Shown here: positions 36,201-48,200 of the stretch, piece after piece
Numbering within the stretch: the stretch's first letter is position 1
How the letters are laid out: each line of letters starts with the position of its first letter
From: Phoronis australis
Lineage: Eukaryota; Phoronida; Phoronidae
Direction: 5' to 3'
Assembly: GCA_002633005.1 (NCBI GenBank)
Contig: NMRA01000058.1
Coordinates: forward strand, 696,735-760,734
Length of the DNA stretch: 64,000 nucleotides
The notes under the pieces: model-generated
The model's database searches: none
The model's input: the letters and a program-made list of their open reading frames with translations, nothing else
What the model was told of the DNA's origin: nothing
Made by a program: the position numbers and the translations under genes

Positions 36201-39200
36201 TTGACATTGGCTATATGTACAGGTTTGTAAATATGGTCCTACATATCCTTCAGGGCTTTGAATTTTCCGCGGAAACGCGGATTTCCGCTTTTTTCAAATG
36301 TGCTTTCTGCTTTTTTTATAATATTTCCGCGTAAAAAAATCGGATTTGATATGAAATTTCCGCGGCAAATTCCTTTCTTACTGCGGCGTTGCAGACGACG
36401 TTCACCTCGAAAAGCGGAAGTTGCTCTTTATGTTTCGGAGGAACGTAAATTGTCAACCTTGCCGGGGCATCTGGGACAGCGTGGTGGGATTTTCAATGGC
36501 GTCTCGTGTTATTGTTAAGCGCGGCGACAAATACTACCGCTCTGCAGCCAAAAATGTGTGGGTTGGGAGTGGAGGGGCGAGGGAAAAGGACGCAGACGCA
36601 TGCTACTGATGGTGGTAACGTTTTTTGTTTTTTTTCAGTCCTCGTCGGGGGAAGGAAGGTTCACATTATTGACCATTTCATATCGGGCATGATTTGGGCC
36701 GTAAAAGTTTCAAAGTTTCCACGTTTTTTGTCATTAGTCATTCCAAGCCCTGATCCTTTAAACTACATGTACTGCTTCATATTTCAGCCCTCGTTGGTTC
36801 AGGCTTGTTTTCATCATGACCCCGATGAGGTTCGCTCGTTGCTTTTCAAAAAGGAGGACGTGAACTTCCAGGACACCGAGAAACGTAGCCCGCTTCACGC
36901 TGCCGCCTTCTGCGGCGAGGCGGAGATTGCTGACTTGCTAATTCTAAGCGGAGCACGTGTCAACACCAAAGACAATCGATGGTTGACCCCACTGCACCGA
37001 GCCTGCTGTTCAAAGAGTGAGGTGAGTTATTATAATCTTTATAATCTTCCCATTACTGGAGATTAGGGGCAAAGACACATTGAAAGAAATTAGCTATAAT
37101 GGTATAAAGTCTTCAGTTTATGGCAAAATATTGCGCACAAGTGGATTTTCATATCAAATTTCTTGAATCCACAATAGACCATGTGCTGGACTGGGGTCTA
37201 ATCCTTTTACTCCAAATTGAAATCAAAAATGTTTTTAGCATTTTTTGGTCTACAAAGTTGTCTATAATTGTGTTCTCAAGTATGTTATGGTTTACTTGGA
37301 TGATTATGCAATCCCAGTTTGCACTTGATGACTCCGACTTTAAAGCTTTAAGTTCAAGTCTGAATTCGAAATCTAATGGTAATGTAGGGGTCGTCAAGTA
37401 CGATCTTGGACTGAACACTGCTTAAGCCATAGTGTTATCATGCTCAGAATAGTGAATAGTTGTCTGGACTTTGTATACAAGTAGAACAGAAAATATCAAA
37501 AATGTTGCCAATTTTGAGTAATAAAAGAGATTAGGCCTCGCCCAAGCCCACCATCAGCAAACTTTACTCAAGACTAGACTTGAAAATTGACCTGTCACAT
37601 TGCATGAAATTGAAAACGATACTCGAATTAAGACACGTGATTCGGGGTATAATCTTTGTACTCAGTATCAAACCTGATTGTTTTAAATACATTCTCTGTT
37701 CTACTTTGCTACAAACTCGCGATAAATGTCAATCATTATGTGCTCGAGTATGTCATGGTTTATGTGGGTTACTTTGTAATTCTAGTGTTCCTTTGAGGAC
37801 CCTGCTGAAAGCTATAACTTGAAGTTCAAACTCAAATTTTGAGTTTTTACTCGAAATCTCAAGTTTTTACTGAAGTTTGTAACTTTTAGGGTGGCAAAAG
37901 GTGCGAAGGTGAACTAGAAACTCGTCTGTGTGAGCCATAATGTACTGGAGTAAAGAATATACACTTATCTTAGTTGTGAAGCTGAATGGAAAATGTCTTG
38001 AGTACAAAGACTACACCTGGTGTTTAGGTGTCAATACATCATCTGTGTTGCTATTCACATTTAGTGTTTGTATCATCCTTACTGTGTGTGCACATGTACT
38101 GCATTGCATGTACTATTCGCATACAACTCTTTTTCATCATTGTCAGGACACTGTTGAAGTATTGTTGCGGCACCAGGCGGACATCAACGCACGTGACAAG
38201 AACTGGCAGACCCCGCTCCACGTGGCAGCCGCCAACAACGCCATCAAGTGTGCGGAGTACATCATCCCTCTTCTGGCCAACGTGAACGTGTCGGATCGTG
38301 CAGGTCGCACAAGCCTGCACCATGCTGCGTTCAACGGACATTTAGATGTAAATGTTCTACTCTTTTATGAATTTCTTAGAAACTGACAGTGTTATTCTCA
38401 ATGTTGTGCAGCAGTTTTTCACTGGCATGAGTGGTGCCAAATTGAGAATATTTAACTTGATTGAACAGCATCCCTTGCAAGGCAATTTTTAGTGAAGTGC
38501 TCAATAGTTAAGATTTCAGAATGTTAGGGTGGTGATTCCTAAAAATGTAATGCCAGTTTTTACTCTATTTGATTTTTTAAGAACTGTCCACATATTCTGT
38601 GTGCATGCATGTGTGTTTATTTGTGTTCATGTAAACATGCAGGTTCTGACATATGGATGTGAAAAGATTAGTTCCCATGTTCTCATCTGATCACATGTTG
38701 TCTCACTTGCTCATGTGAACCTGCATGCTTTGATGTGCTCATGTGAACATGTTCTGGCAATTCATGTGTACATATATTTAGCTTGTGTTCCTGTGAACAC
38801 AGTTTGCTCTTTCACTGCATTACATGCCTTTTTAATCATCCGGGTCTTTTTCAAATCCTCAGATGTGCAAGCTACTCCTGGACAAGGGTGCCTCGATCAA
38901 TGCATTTGACAAGAAGGATCGACGGGCCATACACTGGGCAGCCTTCATGGGTCACGTCGAGGTGGTGAAGCTTCTGGTGCAACACGGTGCAGAACTCAAC
39001 TGTCGTGACAAGCAGGTACTTTATCCAAGTTTTATGGCTTTATCCCCAACTCAGTAGTGCTTGGGAACAGTGACTTGTATGAAATCAGGCTTAAGCCATT
39101 ATATTCTTAAAAAGGAANTTCAAGATTTACTGATAGCTAAGGTCCGACACTGGTGCGTTTCTCATGCAATAATTGTCCCTGGGTTCAAGAACAGGCTCTT

Positions 39201-42200
39201 TTTCCCCTAACTCACATGTCATTCATTTGATTGGTACTCAGTCATTGTGATGGGGGAATTACTGGTCATTTTGTCCGATTATTTTTGCTGTGTAGTTTAG
39301 TCCTCCCCGCCACTTCCATCTGCTGCATGGACAATAGCATGATGGTAGTTGGTTGAGGTGTCATTATATCGAATCTTCTACATCTTGTTGAGACTAGGCA
39401 TGGGACGGTAAGGGGAAGAACAAAATAAGTCTTACGAAAATGTGTGGACATTTGCACTGTAGGAAGTGGCAGTAATTTCCCTATGGTGTGAAACAATGAT
39501 GGTTAAAGGCGGTGGAAGTCATTACATCTGGGAGGGCTCAAATATGAATTTGCCTGTGCCCTCAATATGTTTACCTACCTGTGGGCCTAATTGTCGTGTT
39601 TAGACGGTTGACCTCAATATCCAGCATTCAACATCTTACACTTTAACCTTTTACTCGCCATAGATGTATACTCCATTACACGCCTCGGCAGCCAACAGTC
39701 AGATAAGTGTGGTAAAGCTGCTGCTGGAGTTGGAGGTAGAAGTGGACGCAGTCAACATCTACGGCAACACCAGTCTTCATGTGGCATGTCTCAATGGGCA
39801 GGACATCGTGGTCAATGAACTGATCATGTACAGTGCCTCGCTCAATGCCATGAACCACAAGGGACAGGTATGGATTGTTAGCAGAGGAAGCTGAAGCTAG
39901 TTAGTTAGTTCTTAGTTGTAAGTTAGTGCTAAGTCAGACATGGTCTGTGGGTTGGTCATGTACAGCGCCACGCTCGGCACCATTAGTTCTTGGCCGTAGT
40001 CGGTTATCTCTTGCCTGAACCTAGTTGGTGATGGTAAAATCTCATATTTTGCCACAGCATGCAGCGTCAAATAAAATGTATTTCTATGTTTGAGTTTTGT
40101 TACACTGCTACCATAAGACGCATTTGCATCAATGTTAAAAGCCCTTGAAAACTCAAAAAGAGCAACTTAGTAATTAGTTTTGTCTGAAATTGGAGAGATT
40201 TTACTGTTAGTACCGTAAACTCGCAGGTAAATGCCCATGCCCGTGTAATCGCCCATCCTCTGACTTTTGATCAATTTTCGGTTTTAAGCTTGAGTAATCG
40301 CCCATCCCCTACTTTGTGCAAATTTCCCCTAAGTGCCTACCTCTTGGGTAATCGCCCATCCCCAACTTACCACTTACAGAACTTGAGCTTGAACTCAGTG
40401 CTTTTGTTCACAGCTTCGCCTCGGACTCACACTTCCGTGTCTGCGGAAACACGGTGTGCTTACACCTGCGTACAATTGTCTCAAAAAGTGCGCTTTCAGC
40501 CGGCGTTTGTTTAATAACCCAAGCTCTGCAAATACCTTTTTTAAAGTAATCAACTGATCTTTTGTTAAATTAATATAGGCCTACTCCGTAGATTTTTATA
40601 GAAGTGGCGGTAGTCTACTACGAGATTAGTTATCATTCAGAGGTTGAATGTGGACGCCCCCTTGTGATGAAATGGCGTAATTTTTTGCGACAAGCACATA
40701 CTTTGATGTAGGTATCCCTGTTAAGAAATATAAATCATAACAGTTACGCTCTATTGCGGCATACGGGACTATGCAGTTATCGGAACTTTTACATTGGGGC
40801 TTTGGTATGTACCCGAAAGAAGCCTACTTATGACGTCCTGGTCGTCACCAACGTAAGTTTGTCTAGGTGAAAAGTTTTCGAATTACCTTGTCTGAATTTA
40901 TTGTTCTGTATCAGGCACAATTTCCGATGCTTATTCGAGTTCTGTAGACCAACTTTTTAGTGTTTGGCGAGAACAGGAGTAAAACGTCTAGACATCGCCA
41001 TGTATTTTCAGACGGAGCACGGGATTTTGCTAGTTTTCTCCTAGGTTGACTGAGATTTGAATTAACCAATTGATCAAACCCCCCTCTCATTGTAATTGCA
41101 ACCATACAGCATGTGAGGTTTATCTCCTGGGTCAACCCAGATTTGAATTGAGCAATTATACACACCGCCCTCTAGTCGTATAATTTACAAACGGTTTGTT
41201 TCGGCCGGGAACGAATCGTCCATGTTTTTAATCCAGTGCCAGATAAACTAAACAGTGAATCGAAGGTTTATTGGGTGTAATACGCAGCCGACATTAACAA
41301 TGACGAGGCGGGACCAGAAGAGTTCCAACCAAACACAGTCGTACGAACTGCACTAACAATACAGTGGCACAGGTAATGAAATGTAGTCCCGTTCATTGAT
41401 CTGAAATAGTCCTTACTGATACGGTAAGTGGACTGCCATTCAAGCTTCATAAAGCTCCGTGATATGACATTTTGCAGCATGCTAATATATTTGAAATCAC
41501 CCTTTTAAGTGTTTGAGCCGTGAAAAATTTTGTGGTTGTCTTGCTATGCTGATAAATCAAACTCACAAGCTCCAGGTTCGAATGAACACCCGGTGCGCTT
41601 GCCCAGTTCAGTTGAAACTTGGACCTAAGTGCCCACCTCTTAGTAATCGCCCCCCGCCCCCTTCCCAACTTTTGGCCAACTGTTCATTTTAAGGGCCCAC
41701 TGCTTGGGTTATCGCCCACCCCCCTGCCAAAGGTTTTCCCATTTTATGCCCCCACGGCATTATCGGCGAGTTTACGGTGTTTTCCTGCGAATTACAAGTA
41801 ATGTTGGACCTAGTGATAAATGCACTGATCATGCATCGCTCAACACCAGGAACAACCAGGGTCATACATGTTATGTGGATGAAAGAAACTGTGAGTTGTG
41901 GGTAGTCGGACACTACATGACAGTGAACTGATCGTGTATGGCTTGTCACTCAGCACCTTGAACTGTTGACGGGTTGTTGTTAATGGATTTGTGATTGGTG
42001 AATGTATTAATTTCTGTTTAATTATTAACCTGTTGGTCTATTCATTGTTTTTCCCTCAGGAAGTCTCTGTCTGATTAATAATTGACCCCTGCCATACGTT
42101 AGCACCAACGGAGCCCAAACATATGTCACGCAATGCTTTGCCGAGATTTTTCAAGAAGTATGCTTTTAAATTTTAATATTTAATACCGATGTTTAGGTGA

Positions 42201-45200
42201 GGCATCTCCAAGTGTTTGTCGATTTGTTAAATGGTCACATTGAGAAATTCAAGCTTTTACTTAGAAAATATTGTGTGATTTCTCACCAAGGAAGCTTTAG
42301 ATTTTGTTCACATTTTATACCTAGGTAAAGGTGAGGCATTTCCAGGTGAGAGTCAATTTTGGTCATAACAAGGAAATTAAATTTTCTCTTAATACTTGGA
42401 TATCCCGTTGAGCTAGGGGACAATTTAGTCACTAACAAATGCTCATTATCCCTGTCCATCCGGCGAATGCTGCTCTATCTCCAATATCCTTGGCTGTATG
42501 TTCACGAAATTTTGCAGATGTATTCCTTTCATGAATGAGACAGCATGAGCGAATTTTTTTCGATGGATTCAACTACCGGTGTGCCCCCTAGTGGCAATGT
42601 ATTATGTTTTCCTCTATATTGCCAAAGTTCGTTTACGGATTTTCATTGTAAATGAGCATTTATTTAGGAAACAATATCTCCCCTTCTCATTTTCTGATTG
42701 ATTCAACCTGTTCTGGGCTGCCTCGTGGCTGTATTTATTGTTTTTGAATCTGTTTTATGTGGTCCTCCTCTCTTTCGGTCAAACTATGGATGTATTACTA
42801 ATGGGAAGAAGATGGCTAACAATGATTTTATGATGCTCTGACTACTCTGGCACCACCTAGTGGCAGTTTTATGATGCTCTGACTACTCTGGCACCACATA
42901 GTGGCAGTTTTTTGCATGCATGGCTGTATCTTATAAACCCCTTGTACAAACTTTGTTAAATTTGGCAAGTGTGTTTCTATGAAAGTGGCAATGGATGGCG
43001 ACAACTTTCAGACGGATCAGACTACTAATATGCCCCCTAGTGTCCACTTTATATTTTACATTTTCCTTAAATCTGTGTCTTCAGAGTTTCTTGATAGGTT
43101 TTCATGAAAATAGGTTTCTGTTGAACAGAGAATGNAACAAATGCTCATTTTCCCTGTCCATCCGGAGAATGCTGCTCTATCTCCAAAATCCTTGGCTGTA
43201 TGTTCACGAAATTTTGCAGATGTATTCCTTTCATGAATGAGACAGCATTAGCGAATTTTTTTCGATGGATTCAACTACCGGTGTGCCCCCTAGTGGCAGT
43301 TTATTATGTTTTCCTCTATATTGCCAAAGTTCGTTTACAGATTTTCATTGTAAATGAGCATTTATTTGGGAAACAATATCTCCCCTTCTCATTTTCTGAT
43401 TGATTCAACCTGTTCTGGGCTGCCTCGTGGCTGTATTTATTGTTTTTGAATCTGTTTTTTGTGGTCCTCCTCTCTTTCGGTCAAACTATGGATGTATTAC
43501 TAATGGGAAGAAGATGGCTAACAATGATTTTATGATGCTCTGACTACTCTGGCACCACCTAGTGGCAGTTTTATGATTCTCTGACTACTCTGGCACCACA
43601 TAGTGGCAGTTTTTTGCATGCATGGCTGTATCTTATAAACCCCTTGTACAAACTTTGTTAAATTTGGCAAGTGTGTTTCTATGAAAGTGGCAATGGATGG
43701 CAACAACTTTCAGACGGATCAGACTACTAATATGCCCCCTAGTGTCCACTTTATATTTTACATTTTCCTTAAATCTGTGTCTTCAGAGTTTCTTGATAGG
43801 TTTTCATGAAAATAGGTTTCTGTTGAACAGAGAATGAATGACAACTTCCCATTTTCGGATAGATTCGACATATTGTACGTTTACTATTTTGCCTCTCTGT
43901 TGGCCAAGTCGCTCCAGAATCTTTATGAAAATTGGCATACGTTTTCTTTCTGGGATGTGCATGACTGACGATGATTTTTGAATGTATCCGACTGCTGTTG
44001 TGGCTATTTTATTTTGTTATCTGTTGCTAAAAACAATTTCCTTTATGTATCTCTGTGAAATATGGGTTGTGTTTCTTTTGAGGAGAGCACAACTGATGTG
44101 GATTTTGGGACAAATTAAACTGCTGCAGAGTTGCCCGGTGACAATTTTATTTTTTCTTTATGTCTGCCTTGAAATCTACCAAGTCTCTTGATGGATTTTC
44201 ATGAAATTTGGCAAATACGATACTACTTCGTAGAAGACAGCACCAGCCCTGTTTCAGATGGATGTAACCATTGCTCCACCTTTATTGTTTTTGTGCCCTT
44301 TATCGTCTGCCTCCATACCCTCCAAACTTCTTAAAGAACCATTTATCAAGTTCCTCCATGGATGTTCATGAAATTTGTCAAAGAAGTTACCACCTAGGGG
44401 CTATTTTAAGTTTTACTAGCATTGCTGCCTGTATTGGGCATGTTTAAGATATGGATCATATCTCGTATCTGCGCTGTATGCGATGCACACAGTGGCGCAC
44501 TCGGTGTTTCTCTTGTTAACAGTTGTCAATTACATGTTGTAGATGTGATTTTTGGTTCTAATTAGCAACTATTGTGTCATTTAATGGGTAATTTGGCATG
44601 CTTAATAAGCTGCAGAATGAACTATGTTCGAGATGGGTAATTCCCATGCGACCATATATTTATATGAAGGCGCATTCGGGCAAATCACAATCAAGGTCCA
44701 TATTCGGTGGCCACTTTTGGTGAAAAATGAAGGTTGTCATATAACTATAAAAGCTGGGTTTTAAAGTACCATCATTCCAGGTTTGTAATCTAAAATATTT
44801 TTGCACAAGATCCACCAATTAAAATTTTATGGCCTAATGCATCACAGTTGTATAAAAGGGTGATGTTCACTGCAACTTATGGTCACAGCCCACTTCTATC
44901 ATGCAAAAATTCATAAGGTAGCTGTTAATTTAACAAGTTCTTGATCAAGTTAAAGAAGTATCACATGCTAAAATAAGACAAGTTATTACCGTGCTGATCA
45001 AGTTGTTCTAGACGATGATACATTGCATATCTTAACTCAGTATAATGAGAACTTCTTCTCTTGCAATATGATTCTTATAAAAAGAAAATGACATATAACT
45101 ACTTTTATCAAAAACTTTATTGGTGCTGTTTGCCTAGTTTTCAATACATTCACCAGTTGGTCAAAATAGTTAAAGCAATGCTAGGCCCAGTGTTCAACTT

Positions 45201-48200
45201 GTAAACAGCAAAAATGGTACTGGTTGGGGGGTGCATACACTATGCACAGTCAATCAACATCAAATTTATTGGATGGTCTTGAGTTTTGTGCTGCCACTAC
45301 TTATTGGTTTGTTTTAAGTTGTCTTGAGAGATAGAGAACCTGCCCATGCAACATCAGTTGTCACATGACGTGTCCTCTAGGATGTTACTAGCCAAGTCCT
45401 GTGTGGCATTTTATTGCCCATCAATTTGATAATGTCCATTGTTTTTGTCAGACTGGATGAATTTTGGAAATATCAGTATTGTTCATGAGAACAGCAATAT
45501 GTAAAAATACTTGTGGCCAATACTTTATAGCACATACGTACACTACACAGGGGTATGTACACTTAGTCTACATTTCAGTGACTTGTCAGATTTATAAAAA
45601 ATACTTAGAATCTACTGAGAGTTAGTTCATGTACCAAAGTTATTCAATGAGAACAAATAAAAAGTACAGCATACATGTGCATTAGATGTCTGTCATTCTT
45701 TGAAATCAAGCACATGTTAAAATATAGGAGTCCGTACACTACACAAATGCTAATATTTCATTCAAAACAATTGTATTTGTAATTAACACCCTTTTTAACT
45801 TGCATTTTAATGAAGGAAACTGTGTGTGACAAATGTTGCTTCCTTACTGTGTAATATTTTTGTGTCATGGTATTTGTTCATATCGGGGTATATACACTAC
45901 ATTTCAATGACATGTCAGGTTTGTAACTAAATACTAAGAATCTACTGAGAGTTAGTTGATTTACTAAATCAATTCAAAGAGAAAATTTAAAATAAAAAGC
46001 ACAGCATTCATGTGCATATCTGTTGTACTTTGAAAATAGGCACAAATCAAAATATTGGGGTAGGGACACTATACAAATGCTAATATTTCACTCAAAATAA
46101 ATGTATTTGCAATAAACACCCTTTTAACCTAACATTTTGAAGGAAGGAAACTGTCTGTGACCAACGTTGCTCATTTACCAAGTGATATTTTAATTTCATT
46201 GCATTTGTAAACTTGGGGGTACGTACACTATAAATTGGGGTACGTACATTACATCAGCGTTTCTGCATCACATGGTAACATTATGTTGTATGACCATATA
46301 TTTTTCTTTGGTGATAATAAGCTCTATGCTGTTATTTAAAAGGCAATAATTTCATTTGCAATGACTATTTGTGTTACTGTACACTACATTTTATTAGCCT
46401 TTTGGCCAATTTTCAACATAGCTAACCCACTAAGTGATTTTGAAAGCAACTCAAGTTATTCCCAGTCATATCAAAGCAATTGTTTACTTATAATAAATAA
46501 ATAAATTCCGTTACTACTGTTGACAGTTGAAAAATTGTAATTTTTAAAATGGCCACTCGTAATGCTAAAAATGCCTGAAATTCTTAGATAAAACATGCAT
46601 AAATTTCGCAAACGTCCGATTTTGATGATTCTTTTTTTAATTTGCTCATAAATAACTCTTTGCATATGAGATTCAGTTGGCATTTGTTAAGTGACCATAA
46701 CACAGTCACCTCTCGAATATGGAGCTTGATTGTGATTTAGCCGATTATGCCGTCCTAGTCCAGCGTCCATTGCTGTATCTCCAAAACCCCTATTGTCGAT
46801 GTTCATGAAGTTAAGCAAAATATGCTCCTTTCCTGGATGGCATAAGCGAATTTTCGGATGGATCCCACTAGTGGCAATGTTATTTTTTATGTTTGCCTCT
46901 ATCTTCGAAGCTCCATAACAGATTTTCTTGAAGTTTGTCAAGTAGCTGTCTTATTAGGAGATGATGCTACATTCTTGTTTTCAGATGGATTCGACATATT
47001 TTCCACCACCTGGCAGTCATTTTTATTGTTTCCCAGTCTGTTTTTGACAGTTTCTATTGACAAAATCACTGTAAGGATGACTATGAGAATTGGCGTATGT
47101 GTTCCTACTGGGAATAGGATGGTTGGTGATAATATTTGGATGGCTCTGATTACTATGGCGTTTTTGCGTCCTTGGCTGTATTTCCTAAACCTTCTGCAGT
47201 ATCTTTTTTAATTTTGACTAGTGTATTTGTATGAAGGTCACGAATCCAACTACTGCTGTGCCCCAGAGTTGCAATTTTAGTTTTTTCCATTTTCCTCTCG
47301 GAGTCTCTACCTTTGGAGTTCCTTGACAGACTTTTATGAAACTTGAAAAATATTTTTCGGTTTAAACACTCTAGCACCTTCCCATTTTCTAAGGGAATTG
47401 ACCTATTGTCGCTACTTAGTGGCCATTTTCATTATTTTTCGAGTCTGGTTTTTGCCATTTTCCCTCTATTGGGCAAACCACTCTAAGAATGGTTATGAAA
47501 TACGATGGGTGTTTCTCTTGGCAAGTGCATGGCTGAGGATGATTTTCGGATTTTCGGAGGATGGGTCTGACTGCTGTTGTGCCCTCTGGTGTCAGTTTTG
47601 CTTTGTTGCGTATTGCTTAATATCCAAGTTCTTTGATGGATCTTCACGACCTTCTGATATGTTTTCGTTGTAGAATGTGGATTTTGGGACAAATCTGACT
47701 ACTGCGGAGCACCTAGTGTTTTTGTTTTTCTTTGTGTTTACATTCAGGTTGATATCTATTAAGTTCCTTGATGGATGTTCAGGAAACTTAGCACACACGT
47801 TGCCAGGACATATCTAATAGCACTGCTCTGTTTCAAATGGATTTGACATATGTTATGCCCCTTACTGGATTTTTTATTAGTGTCTGTTCTTTGTCACCTG
47901 TTTCTGTCTTTCAAATTACGTCGAGAATCATGATAAAAGGTATGTTCCTATTGAGGAGAGATTGCTTGGCTCTTGCTTTCACCTTTAGAGGCTGTTTAAC
48001 ATACTGGTCATTAGTTGTATCTGTGCTGTATGCGATGCACATGGTGGCACATATCAACCCTCCTTGTTGTTGGGTAAACATCCTGGACAAAAGTAAATGC
48101 TAAGAAAATGCAAATGTACGATTACTGACTAAGTTTGTAATGCATAAATCGCACAAATCTAGTTTGTAGCTGGGAGGTCAGCCTGGAGTTTCGTTAATCG

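Larger units (their letters stand above)
42434..44520 (+). repeat. Diverged 'CTAGTGG' repeat, including a duplicated 701-base block
   Basis: The family monomers continue from 42434 to the end phrase GCGCACTCGGTGTTTCTCTTGTT. The block 42434-43134 (701 bases) is repeated at 43136-43836 (701 bases) with a handful of substitutions and a single N (43135) between. This is most likely unmerged allelic sequence. CTCF-core-like sites recur at 42583, 42849, 43285 and 43551. Confidence 0.8.

Noticed and set aside
36506-37066. 186-codon frame starting in front of exon 2 as the true N-terminus
   Set aside because: Its first part reads through a hAT-like element and intron. Conserved protein similarity begins exactly at the AG splice site (PSLVQA).
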